DNA of 22,133 nucleotides, taken from contig JAAZYT010000172.1 in assembly GCA_014239505.1 (NCBI GenBank), positions 1 through 22,133 of the forward strand, in the 5' to 3' direction. Position 1 is the first letter of the stretch. Every line of letters starts with the position of its first letter. Of this stretch, positions 7,092 to 14,095 are shown piece by piece. A program made the translations under genes and the position numbers. This DNA comes from Fidelibacterota bacterium. GTDB lineage: Bacteria; Fidelibacterota; Marinisomatia; Marinisomatales; TCS55. The notes beneath the pieces are model-generated. The model searched no databases and was not told the origin of the DNA. It saw only the letters and a program-made list of their open reading frames with translations.

Positions 7092-7796
7092 TTAATCAAT
7101 CATCTTTTGAATTTCTATCTTAACTTTTTCACTTAGCCTTTCTACTGTCATATTCACATAATGATCTTGCGTTATTGGCTTGCCAAAAACTGTTGTTAGG
7201 ATGCTTGGCTTAATTCGCCAATCATTTTTATTTTTTGCTTCGTATGCACCTTTTAAACCTACAGGAATAATTGTAACGCCTGTGTTTTTTGCAACATGAA
7301 AAGCTCCTTTTTTAAAATTACCTAATTTACCATTTAAGCTTCTTGTTCCTTCAGGTGCAATCATTGCTGATGTTCCGTTATTAATAACTTCCTCTAATTT
7401 TTCTAAACTTGTAATTGCTGAACCTAACTCTTGCCTCACTAGTGGAATTACTCCATATTTTTTTACTAAATAGCCCCAAACAGGGTAAGAAAACTGTTCA
7501 ATCGCACCCACTCCTGTGAAGTAATGCGGTACTCCTGCAACAATCATAAAAGCATCAAATAGTGATTGATGATTCATTAAATACAAGTAAGGACCTTTAC
7601 TTTGGTCCGGCTTTGAACCTTCAACTTTGAACCATTGTGCTCCAAATATCATACAAATTCGTGCTATTATCTGTGCCAATTTATGAAGTTTATGTGCTGG
7701 AAATAAAATAATTGCTAAAGAATATATAATCGTACCAAATAGAAATATTATTGCCCAAAATGGCCAAATAATTATTGAAATAATTGCCTTAAACAT
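7092..7796 (-). CDS. plsC: 1-acyl-sn-glycerol-3-phosphate acyltransferase
   Basis: This membrane-associated enzyme adds the second acyl chain to lysophosphatidic acid to give phosphatidic acid, the precursor of the cell's phospholipids. At 234 residues it is normal length for the family. An N-terminal membrane segment (residues 4-32) precedes the acyltransferase motifs. These are NHQSLFD (75-81, the His/Asp catalytic pair), a GAIEQF region near 98, PEGTRS (148-153, phosphate binding), FKKGAFHVA near 162 and IIPVGLKG near 176. The ATG overlaps the mutY stop by 8 nt, which indicates translational coupling. The next gene begins 3 nt after its stop. Related acyltransferases act on other lysolipids, so the exact substrate is not proven. 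Confidence 0.95.
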   Translation of the reverse strand: MFKAIISIIIWPFWAIIFLFGTIIYSLAIILFPAHKLHKLAQIIARICMIFGAQWFKVEGSKPDQSKGPYLYLMNHQSLFDAFMIVAGVPHYFTGVGAIEQFSYPVWGYLVKKYGVIPLVRQELGSAITSLEKLEEVINNGTSAMIAPEGTRSLNGKLGNFKKGAFHVAKNTGVTIIPVGLKGAYEAKNKNDWRIKPSILTTVFGKPITQDHYVNMTVERLSEKVKIEIQKMID

Positions 7797-8850
7797 TATT
7801 TTTTTCTAATAAGTCAAATAACTTATGATTTGCTTTATGGAATGCATAATTATTTATTTCTTTTCGAGTTATCCATTTAATATAATTAGTATCTGAGGTT
7901 GAATAAAATTTTGAATTTTTTATTTCACAATTATAAAATGATATGTTCATTTTATAGTGAGAAAATGAGTGAACAATATTTCCAATTTTATAATTTATAT
8001 TCAAATTTATATTATATTTATTTTTTAATGACACATTGAATAATGATCTATTATTTAATCCATCAACTTTAATCATAGGTAATTCCCAAAGTCCACCTAA
8101 AGCGTCGTCATTTTTTCGTTTTACTATTAACATTGATTTATTTTTTTGAATAAAACATGCAATAAAATAATTTATTGGTATTGCTTTTTTTAACTTAGGA
8201 TTAGGATATAAAAGTGGATTCCCATTTATAAAAGCTTTGCAAGAATTAGAAAGTGGACAATTTTCACAGTTTACATAATTTGTCTTACATATTGAACTAC
8301 CTATATCCATTATTGATTGAATAATCTCACCGGGTCTTAAATTATTAAAAGTAGCAAGTTTTGAATATATTCTTTTTTTGTTATAATTGGTTTTATTCTT
8401 TAATCCTAAATAACGAAACATAACTCTATTAATATTAGTATCAATTGCAGGGTGTGATTGATTAAATGCAATTGACATTACAGCAGCTGCAATATAAGGG
8501 CCAACACCTGGAAGTGAATTAAACTTTTTTATATCTGATGGAATTTCACCACAATAATCATTCATTACAATTCGACAGGCATTATAAAAATTTTTACATC
8601 TAGAATAATAGCCTAAACCTTCCCATAACTTAAGAAGATCATCAATATCAGAGTTTGCAACACTTAATAATGTCGGATATTTTTTAATCCACTTTTTATA
8701 ATACGGAATTACAGTATTTACTTGAGTTTGTTGTAACATCACCTCAGAGAGCCATGTTTTATAAGTGTCATTAATTTCACGCCATGGCAATTTTCGCTTA
8801 TGCACATCGTACCATAACAATAATGCTTTATTAATATTTGTATTATACAA
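7789..8850 (-). CDS. mutY: A/G-specific adenine DNA glycosylase
   Basis: This base-excision repair enzyme removes adenine mispaired with 8-oxoguanine. It has 353 residues, with the catalytic Glu in SEVMLQQTQV (E36). The helix-hairpin-helix is LPGVGPYIAAAV (113-124), and the catalytic Asp is in AIDTNINRV (D137). The [4Fe-4S] cluster is held by C188-x6-C195-x2-C198-x5-C204. A C-terminal NUDIX-like domain (about 225-350), which contains GGLWELPM, recognises 8-oxoguanine. All key residues are present. The gene starts 3 nt after the MarR regulator stop and overlaps plsC by 8 nt, so it probably sits in the transcript controlled from the marR promoter. That would put a defence against oxidative DNA damage under a MarR-family regulator. 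This regulatory link is inference. Confidence 0.97.
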   Translation of the reverse strand: MYNTNINKALLLWYDVHKRKLPWREINDTYKTWLSEVMLQQTQVNTVIPYYKKWIKKYPTLLSVANSDIDDLLKLWEGLGYYSRCKNFYNACRIVMNDYCGEIPSDIKKFNSLPGVGPYIAAAVMSIAFNQSHPAIDTNINRVMFRYLGLKNKTNYNKKRIYSKLATFNNLRPGEIIQSIMDIGSSICKTNYVNCENCPLSNSCKAFINGNPLLYPNPKLKKAIPINYFIACFIQKNKSMLIVKRKNDDALGGLWELPMIKVDGLNNRSLFNVSLKNKYNINLNINYKIGNIVHSFSHYKMNISFYNCEIKNSKFYSTSDTNYIKWITRKEINNYAFHKANHKLFDLLEKNNV

Positions 8851-8853
8851 TTA

Positions 8854-9276
8854 TTATGAATTTAAACGATGTTTTGAAATGAGCCAATGTAAAGTGGATA
8901 AAGTTTCTTTCACTTCATCTTGATCTTCAATTGGTATTTTACTAAAAATCTTAGATCCAAAATGATCAATTTGTTGCTCTATTTTAAATTGCAATTTTTC
9001 ACCACTTACCGTTAACAAAATAATAAAAGACCTACCATCTTTTGGATTTTTAATTTTTCGTACAAAATTATTTTTTATTAAAATATCTATTAGTCTAGTT
9101 AAAGTGCTATTGTCAACCCCTATCCTCTTTGAAAGAGTTGACATATCTATACCATCTATTGGAATTGATGATAAAAGTGTAATTTGAGGTAGAGTAAGAT
9201 TTAATTTTTTTGTGCTTGTTCTAAAAAGCGACTGAAGATCAATTAGAAACTGCTTTAATAATTCACCAAACTCCAT
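8854..9276 (-). CDS. MarR-family transcriptional regulator
   Basis: This is a 140-residue winged-helix regulator. It has the usual plan of an N-terminal dimerisation helix, a helix-turn-helix around residues 45-68 (DMSTLSKRIGVDNSTLTRLI) and a wing with the family signature NPKDGRSFIILLT (77-89). C-terminal helices complete the dimer interface. No cysteine is present, so it is not a thiol-based OhrR-type sensor; a small ligand is more likely. It begins at the ATG at 9276, directly against a 19-bp near-perfect palindrome that overlaps a promoter -10 box, which suggests repression of its own gene. mutY follows after 3 nt, and plsC and two small genes after that, so these would share the control. 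The ligand is unknown. Confidence 0.93.
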   Translation of the reverse strand: MEFGELLKQFLIDLQSLFRTSTKKLNLTLPQITLLSSIPIDGIDMSTLSKRIGVDNSTLTRLIDILIKNNFVRKIKNPKDGRSFIILLTVSGEKLQFKIEQQIDHFGSKIFSKIPIEDQDEVKETLSTLHWLISKHRLNS

Positions 9277-9294
9277 ATTTGTATATTACAAATA
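9276..9294. promoter_or_regulatory. Palindrome upstream of marR, probable MarR operator
   Basis: TATTTGTA-tat-TACAAATA is an inverted repeat with 8-bp perfect arms and a 3-bp centre. Its size and half-site (TTTGTA/TACAAA) fit MarR-family operators. One edge touches the marR start codon, and its centre covers the proposed -10 box, so a bound dimer would block RNA polymerase. Confidence 0.65.
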
Positions 9295-9311
9295 ATTAAA
9301 CCTATTTACAA
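9283..9311 (-). promoter_or_regulatory. Sigma70-type promoter for marR-mutY-plsC, near leaderless
   Basis: On the minus strand TTGTAA (9311-9306) is separated by exactly 17 bp from TAATAT (9288-9283). Six bases later comes the marR ATG, so transcription would begin at or next to the start codon and the mRNA would be leaderless. There is no Shine-Dalgarno sequence, which agrees with this. The -10 box lies inside the palindrome. Confidence 0.6.
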
Positions 9312-9318
9312 TAAGCTA

Positions 9319-9648
9319 TTAATTAACTTTTGCTCCATTCTTAATTTTTTTATTTACATCTAGCAATCTTGTAAACCCATTTTGATCATCAGCGCCCATT
9401 ACTAAAACTTCAGATTTAAAAGAACCTATTTTTTTGATGCCAAGATTCATTACTGCAATAATTTGTCTACCCTGGAGTTCTTTTACTGAATAATTATTAG
9501 TTATTTGTGCGCTTGACCATTTTATCCCATAATCACCAAAATCAATTTTTAATTTATATGCAGGTGTAATTGCCTCAGGAAATAATTCAACCCTTAATAT
9601 TTCACCTACACGTATTTCTAATTTATTAAAGTTATTAATATCAATCAT
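9319..9648 (-). CDS. csaA: CsaA-type tRNA-binding-domain protein (export-related chaperone)
   Basis: This 109-residue protein has the single OB-fold tRNA-binding domain shared with the methionyl-tRNA synthetase C-terminus. The CsaA signatures are clear: EIRVGEIL (11-18), PEAITPAYKLKIDFG (24-38), WSSAQITNNYS (44-54), GRQIIAVMNLG (60-70) and SEVLVMGA (79-86). In Bacillus subtilis CsaA is a dimer that binds unfolded and preprotein substrates and has been linked to protein export. Here the ATG is 1 nt after the stop of a lipase gene that carries a signal peptide. A role in keeping that lipase, or the lipoprotein gene before it, competent for export is an attractive inference. A general RNA-binding role is the alternative. 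Confidence 0.92.
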   Translation of the reverse strand: MIDINNFNKLEIRVGEILRVELFPEAITPAYKLKIDFGDYGIKWSSAQITNNYSVKELQGRQIIAVMNLGIKKIGSFKSEVLVMGADDQNGFTRLLDVNKKIKNGAKVN

Positions 9649-9649
9649 T

Positions 9650-10861
9650 TTATTTTGGCAATGTCCATAATAACAACAAATGTTCTACATAAATTTTAAT
9701 TAGTTCTTCAAACTTTTCTTTGCGAATACTATGACCAACAAATTTTCTATGATCTGATTTGTATTCACCCATAACATACCATTGTCCTGGAATTAATATA
9801 TCATTTATTCTATAATTACTTATTGGATCTGATCCATTTATTCCTGTAGTTGGACCTAGCATTGATTTTTTATTTACAATTCCATCGTTTTCAAACCATG
9901 TTGAGTCAGTTTCTGACCCATCAGAATAATATGCTTTTTTCATACCCATAAGTCTTGCATTCGCTCTAATTATATATGACATGTTTTTATCAGGCACATG
10001 TCTGTTTGATGTTGAATCTAATATTGTATTGCTAGTTACATATGAAAAATAATATATATTTGGGTTTGCAATACAAAGGCTATTCATTTCGCGAGCACCC
10101 TGAACGCTGACATCCCATGCCACACTGTTTTTTGTCCGCCAAGCTGGGTGTTTTCGCATTCTTGAAAAATAACTTCCCCAAGTTTCTTCGCCATCTCTTT
10201 TAAAACCCCAATGTTCAAGATCAAAGTTGTAGAATGAATTCCCTACTACTGCTGCTAGACCAATAAAATCTTGTAAGAAAGGTATTCCTGAAGTAACTAT
10301 ATCTGAAAGAGTTGTTCCATTATGTGGCGTTGAAATTGAAGTTATTGATTTTATCCAGCCTTCATTTATTTGTCCAAGAAGCTGACTTTCTTCATATTTT
10401 AGAGAGGAATCCGTGATTGCTGTTTTAAGTAGGTAATCTAACATCCTTATTGTCTGCCCGCCCATACTATGGCCTACAAGGTGAACTGGGTTCTCATCAC
10501 TCCATTCAGGGTATAAACCTATATATTCTTTATTATTTGGTTTCTGAATGATACCATATTTTTCTACCTGAGTTTTTCCATAATCAACCTGGCCACCTTT
10601 AATTTGATAGTATAATTCCACAGCGCGATCCCAGTTTGATGAGACTGGCCCAACATTCGCAGTATAAACTTCAAATCCATTTGCTTTTAATTCTTTTTCA
10701 ATATCAAATTTTCCTCCCCAATATTTATATGAGCCCATTTCATCTGGACCCCACCCCATGAATCCATGAACTAAGATAACAGGATTCTTATTTTGAGAAA
10801 AAAGTTGCGTAATTAAGACTAAAATGGAAACTATTAAATAAAAAAAAGGTTTAAATCGCAT
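9650..10861 (-). CDS. Secreted triacylglycerol lipase, family I.5-like (staphylococcal/Geobacillus type)
   Basis: This 403-residue alpha/beta hydrolase starts with a signal peptide (MRFKPFFYLIVSILVLITQLFSQ). Family I.5 text is obvious: NPVILVHGFMGW (26-37), YWGGKFDIEKEL (47-58), NVGPVSSNWDRA (69-80), HLVGHSMGGQT (127-137) and STPHNGTT (177-184). The catalytic triad is S132 in GHSMGG, D326 in ENDGIVN and H371 in SDHRKF. Compared with the Geobacillus L1 lipase as I recall it, the zinc ligands D61 and D238 are kept (D78, D250), but both histidines are lost (Q98, I104). The calcium ligands E360 and D365 align with K373 and S378. The enzyme is thus probably active but metal-independent. It follows the cytochrome/copper-protein gene after 6 nt and precedes csaA by 1 nt. 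Confidence 0.93.
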   Translation of the reverse strand: MRFKPFFYLIVSILVLITQLFSQNKNPVILVHGFMGWGPDEMGSYKYWGGKFDIEKELKANGFEVYTANVGPVSSNWDRAVELYYQIKGGQVDYGKTQVEKYGIIQKPNNKEYIGLYPEWSDENPVHLVGHSMGGQTIRMLDYLLKTAITDSSLKYEESQLLGQINEGWIKSITSISTPHNGTTLSDIVTSGIPFLQDFIGLAAVVGNSFYNFDLEHWGFKRDGEETWGSYFSRMRKHPAWRTKNSVAWDVSVQGAREMNSLCIANPNIYYFSYVTSNTILDSTSNRHVPDKNMSYIIRANARLMGMKKAYYSDGSETDSTWFENDGIVNKKSMLGPTTGINGSDPISNYRINDILIPGQWYVMGEYKSDHRKFVGHSIRKEKFEELIKIYVEHLLLLWTLPK

Positions 10862-10867
10862 AAATAT

Positions 10868-12214
10868 TTACTTATAATACCAACCAAATAAAATCATCAT
10901 TTCATCCGTAGACAAAAAGCCAAATGTAATAAATCTGTCTTCTTGGTTATCGTAGGTAGCAATAAGTTCAAGGCCTTCACCGTTATTTAATTGGATAGGT
11001 GGATCATAATTAATGATGGGTGGATGCTCCCAATCATCTGTCCAATAAACTAATTCACCATTACGTTCACCACCTTTAATTTTAACTACAAACTCTGTCA
11101 TTTTTTCATGTGCGTGTGAAAAAAGTTGACCTATATAAATTGGAGCATCCGTAATAAAACTTTTATTAAGCGTGGTGACCTTTCTTGGTGGTAATAAAAT
11201 TTCTTGATTTGACCAATTTATTATATTTGCAACTTTTTCAACTTCTGAACGATCAATCGTATGAATATTTGTAAAAACTTCTCCAATTATGATGGAGTCA
11301 GAACGATTAACATAATGAGCGTTTTGATCTATCCCAAATTTTGAATTTAATTTAAAAGCTACACCTGGAGGTAGATTGTAATCCATCCTTGGCCATTGTG
11401 TTCCACTAAAAAATTCATGGTATTGCATAGTTCTAAGAGTCTGGACATTCATAGTTCCATCCTCAAACCTCAAATCTCTTTTAATATCATATTCGGGTAT
11501 GTTTGAATTATTTATATTTTTATCGAACGAATATAAAATAAAGTGGTGACTTCCTGATCTCATTTCAATTTCAATACGATTTGCATATATATCTCCATCA
11601 ATATTTAAATCTGTATATTGAAAAAATTCTCTTTCATAGTTTGGCTTTACTTCAAAAGGCTTAATGTGTAGCTGTATCCCTTTTTCTGGTGGATTTAAAG
11701 GTGTAAACTCAGGTGGTGAATATCGATTTGAATCCAATAATAATTTTTCGTCAACTACAATTCCAGATTCTGGCGCTCCAGCTTCAATCCAAGATCTAAT
11801 AAATTTTAGTTGGCCATCGGATAAAAAGTTTTCGCCTGGAGGCATCATTTGACCATATTGAGGGTGATCGCTAAGATAATGCTCCCGATCATATGCATTG
11901 ATTTTTTCCCATAAAAAACTTTTAGCTAATCCTTTCATTCCACCTTCGTTACTAACTATGACCAAACCATCTTCTTTTGCAGCAATATTTTTTGGCGAAA
12001 CACCAACCATTTCACTATAAGCTTCATTCTTTGATAAATCTAAACCTGATTGTTTTGTAATTGCAGTCTGAGAGGCATGACAGTTAACACAGCTAGACAG
12101 AAGGACTTCTTCTTGAATAATATTCCACGTTGAGCGATCAGGTTTTTCAACTTCTTCGCAGCCAATAAAAATTGAGAATATGATTATAAAATATAAAATG
12201 CGTTTCATTATCAT
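10868..12214 (-). CDS. Lipoprotein fusing a c-type cytochrome domain to a PHM-like copper monooxygenase domain
   Basis: The 448-residue product starts with a lipoprotein signal (KRILYFIIIFSIFIGC, Cys19), so it is anchored outside the inner membrane. Residues 38-150 form a cytochrome c domain with heme motif CVNCH (42-46) and a likely axial Met in MMPPG (123-127). Residues 180-447 match the two-domain peptidylglycine/dopamine beta-monooxygenase fold. The CuA ligands are HH in GSHHFILY (223-224) and H300 in QNAHYVN. The CuB ligands are H367 and H369 in SHAHEKM, and M439 in TDEMM near the C-terminus. Every copper ligand is therefore in place. The domain would hydroxylate a C-H bond with electrons perhaps fed by the fused heme. 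The start may be the ATG at 12214 or the one two codons later. The lipase gene follows after 6 nt. Confidence 0.88.
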   Translation of the reverse strand: MIMKRILYFIIIFSIFIGCEEVEKPDRSTWNIIQEEVLLSSCVNCHASQTAITKQSGLDLSKNEAYSEMVGVSPKNIAAKEDGLVIVSNEGGMKGLAKSFLWEKINAYDREHYLSDHPQYGQMMPPGENFLSDGQLKFIRSWIEAGAPESGIVVDEKLLLDSNRYSPPEFTPLNPPEKGIQLHIKPFEVKPNYEREFFQYTDLNIDGDIYANRIEIEMRSGSHHFILYSFDKNINNSNIPEYDIKRDLRFEDGTMNVQTLRTMQYHEFFSGTQWPRMDYNLPPGVAFKLNSKFGIDQNAHYVNRSDSIIIGEVFTNIHTIDRSEVEKVANIINWSNQEILLPPRKVTTLNKSFITDAPIYIGQLFSHAHEKMTEFVVKIKGGERNGELVYWTDDWEHPPIINYDPPIQLNNGEGLELIATYDNQEDRFITFGFLSTDEMMILFGWYYK

Positions 12215-12333
12215 TCTTTAATTAACATCCGAAATTAAAGTAATAAAACCTAATAAGATATACTGCTCTTTATAAAAGCAATGTTTGTTCATAAATCGTT
12301 TAATGAATTAAACAATTCTAATTATTTTTTATA
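12215..12333. other. Intergenic gap between glutamine synthetase and the cytochrome/PHM gene
   Basis: This 119-nt AT-rich gap holds an inverted repeat GTTTAA-tgaa-TTAAAC (12298-12313), about 20 nt after the glutamine synthetase stop. It has no T run on the minus strand, so it is not a good intrinsic terminator. The promoter of the cytochrome gene should lie here, but I cannot place it convincingly. Confidence 0.3.
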
Positions 12334-13323
12334 TTATTTTGTTAAAGTACCAACGATATGATCTATGATTTTGTAAGGGTCTGCGTTAGATGCTGGACGT
12401 CTATCTTCAAGATATCCATTCCAATCATGCTCCACAGTATATATAGGTATTCGAATACTTGCGCCACGATCACTTACACCATATGAGAATTGGTCAATAC
12501 TTTGTGTTTCATGAAGACCAGTAAGCCTCATATCATTATCTGATCCATATGCTTCAATACCTTCTTTATGAACTTTCCCTAATTTTTCACAAATAGAAGT
12601 GCAAAGTTTTTCTGTCCCACGTGTCCTCATTTCATCATTTGAAAAATTTGCATGCATGCCAGATCCATTCCAATCGCCAGTTTTAGGTTTTGGATGAATA
12701 TTAACACAAACATCATAATCTTCTGCAATTTTATATAGAAGGTATCGACTAACCCAAAGATCATCTGCAGCTTTTATACCTTTACCGAAGCATTGATACT
12801 CCCACTGACCTAAAGCAACCTCTGCGTTTGTTCCTGTTATTTCTATTCCAGCTTCTAAACAAGCCTCAAGATGAACTTCGGAGATTTCTCTCCCTTCAAC
12901 ATTTAAAGTTCCAACACCACAATAATAGTCACCTTGTGGTCTAGGGGTTCCCTCTTCCCATCCAAGAGGGTCACCATTTCTATTAGTAAAAAAATACTCT
13001 TGCTCAAAACCAAACCACCATTCATCAGTAACAACTGCGGCGGCGGCGGCTCTAGTATTAGTAATATGTGTTTCATGCTCACCAGTTTGAACCTCACACA
13101 GAACTAGGTGGTCAGCATATAAAGGACCATCATAAGTTTGAACTGGTAATAGTAAACAATCTGAACTACCACCTTCTGCTTGTTGAGTGGAAGATCCATC
13201 AAAAGACCAATTCGGCGGTGTTTCATCTTTAGTTACTTTTATTTTACTACGCAATGATGGCTCAGGCTGATATCCATCTAACCATATATATTCTAATCTT
13301 TTTATACTTTTCATCCCAAGCAT
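12334..13323 (-). CDS. glnA: Glutamine synthetase, type II (eukaryotic-like, beta-grasp)
   Basis: This cytoplasmic enzyme makes glutamine from glutamate, ammonia and ATP. At 329 residues it is the short GSII type, not the roughly 450-residue GSI. The beta-grasp domain contains EYIWLDGY (11-18) and NWSFDGSST (38-46). The catalytic domain contains FGFEQEYF (104-111, metal-binding Glu), TNAEVALGQWEYQ (165-177), NGSGMHANFS (219-228, with His224), RGASIRIP (286-293) and YLEDRRPASNADPY (304-317). All active-site motifs are intact. The Tyr-adenylylation loop of GSI is absent, so control is probably transcriptional. An AGAGGA ribosome-binding site lies about 8 nt before the ATG at 13323 and supports this start over Met4. 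An Lrp/AsnC regulator is encoded immediately upstream in the same direction. Confidence 0.97.
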   Translation of the reverse strand: MLGMKSIKRLEYIWLDGYQPEPSLRSKIKVTKDETPPNWSFDGSSTQQAEGGSSDCLLLPVQTYDGPLYADHLVLCEVQTGEHETHITNTRAAAAAVVTDEWWFGFEQEYFFTNRNGDPLGWEEGTPRPQGDYYCGVGTLNVEGREISEVHLEACLEAGIEITGTNAEVALGQWEYQCFGKGIKAADDLWVSRYLLYKIAEDYDVCVNIHPKPKTGDWNGSGMHANFSNDEMRTRGTEKLCTSICEKLGKVHKEGIEAYGSDNDMRLTGLHETQSIDQFSYGVSDRGASIRIPIYTVEHDWNGYLEDRRPASNADPYKIIDHIVGTLTK

Positions 13324-13505
13324 TTTACTTTCCTCTTAATTTATTTAGGTATAAACTAATTTTAACTTAAAATATTAATGTTTTAATATAAAATCACTAT
13401 AAAATATATATCAAACTGCCAAAATTAGGCAAATACTTTTAATAAAAAATATCAGTTAAATCAACTTTAATTAACTAGATATAAACTATAAGGTTATTAA
13501 ATAAA
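13324..13505. other. Intergenic region between lrp and glutamine synthetase
   Basis: This 182-nt AT-rich stretch is the longest non-coding gap in the window. It contains the glnA ribosome-binding site at its lower end. A short inverted repeat TGCC-aaaatta-GGCA (13417-13431) has an edge that reads TTGGCA on the minus strand and could be a -35 box, followed after 15 bp by TATAGT. A weak AGTTAA/TTAACT hairpin (13454-13476) with a T run lies after lrp and may be a poor terminator. TATAAACTA occurs twice (13350 and 13480). None of these is strong. Confidence 0.3.
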
Positions 13506-13982
13506 TTAAGATATATTATTTTGTTGGGCGAAGGGGAGGAGGTCAATATCTCTAGTCTCCTTATAAGAAGATAAAACAACATTAGATTGTGTTCTAGAAA
13601 CACCTGGCCAATTTTGAATTTCATATAGTAAATCTTCAAGCCCTTGAGAATTCTTAGCACGAATTTTTAAAATATGAGACCCACCACCAGTGATTGAATG
13701 ACATTCCATAACTGCCTTGCATTCATTAGTCTTATTTATGAATGCACTGTAATGATCTGAATGCTCGCTTACAATAAAAATAAACGCTGTTACATCAAGA
13801 CCAGCATTCTTGTGATTAAGCACTGTCACAAATTTATCAATTATTCCATTTTCACTTAATTTTTTTATTCTTTCCCCAACGGCAGGAATAGATAAGTCTA
13901 CTTTTTTTGCTATATTACTTGCGGTAGCCCTTCCATCTTTTTGCAAAAGGTCAAGGATTTGAATATCTCTATTATCGAACAT
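13506..13982 (-). CDS. Lrp/AsnC-family transcriptional regulator
   Basis: This 158-residue regulator has the standard two-domain plan. The N-terminal helix-turn-helix (about residues 4-50) reads DIQILDLLQKDGRATASNIA then LSIPAVGERIKKL, the recognition helix. GIIDKFV and LDVTAFIFI lead into the C-terminal RAM ligand-binding domain (about 63-145), which includes VMECHSITGGGSHILKIRA. Lrp-type proteins form octamers or similar assemblies and respond to amino acids. The gene is followed by type II glutamine synthetase after a 182-nt gap in the same direction, so glutamine synthetase is the obvious target, perhaps with glutamine or a related amino acid as effector. Two phased AT palindromes lie upstream of its own start and suggest autoregulation. 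Effector and target are inference. Confidence 0.95.
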   Translation of the reverse strand: MFDNRDIQILDLLQKDGRATASNIAKKVDLSIPAVGERIKKLSENGIIDKFVTVLNHKNAGLDVTAFIFIVSEHSDHYSAFINKTNECKAVMECHSITGGGSHILKIRAKNSQGLEDLLYEIQNWPGVSRTQSNVVLSSYKETRDIDLLPFAQQNNIS

Positions 13983-14047
13983 ATTTACTTTCTATTAAAC
14001 ATTAAAGATTGCTTAAATATTTTAATTAATAGCATTTATCAGCTTAA

Positions 14048-14082
14048 TAATTTAATTAAATAATACATTAATTTAATTAAAT
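14048..14082. promoter_or_regulatory. Two phased 14-bp AT repeats with palindromic cores, candidate Lrp operator
   Basis: TAATTTAATTAAAT occurs perfectly at 14048-14061 and again at 14069-14082. Each contains the perfect palindrome ATTTAATTAAAT. Their centres are 21 bp apart, two helical turns, so two dimers would bind on the same face of the DNA. They lie 66-100 nt before the lrp start, in a 113-nt gap that is almost entirely A and T. Confidence 0.45.
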
Positions 14083-14095
14083 CCTTAATTATTAA

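Noticed and set aside
12903..13097. Minus-strand open frame of 64 codons within glutamine synthetase
   Set aside because: It is out of frame inside an intact, fully conserved enzyme gene.
13417..13431. TGCC/GGCA inverted repeat upstream of glutamine synthetase as a nitrogen operator
   Set aside because: The arms have 4 bp only and no match to a known nitrogen-regulator or sigma54 site can be made; chance is a sufficient explanation.
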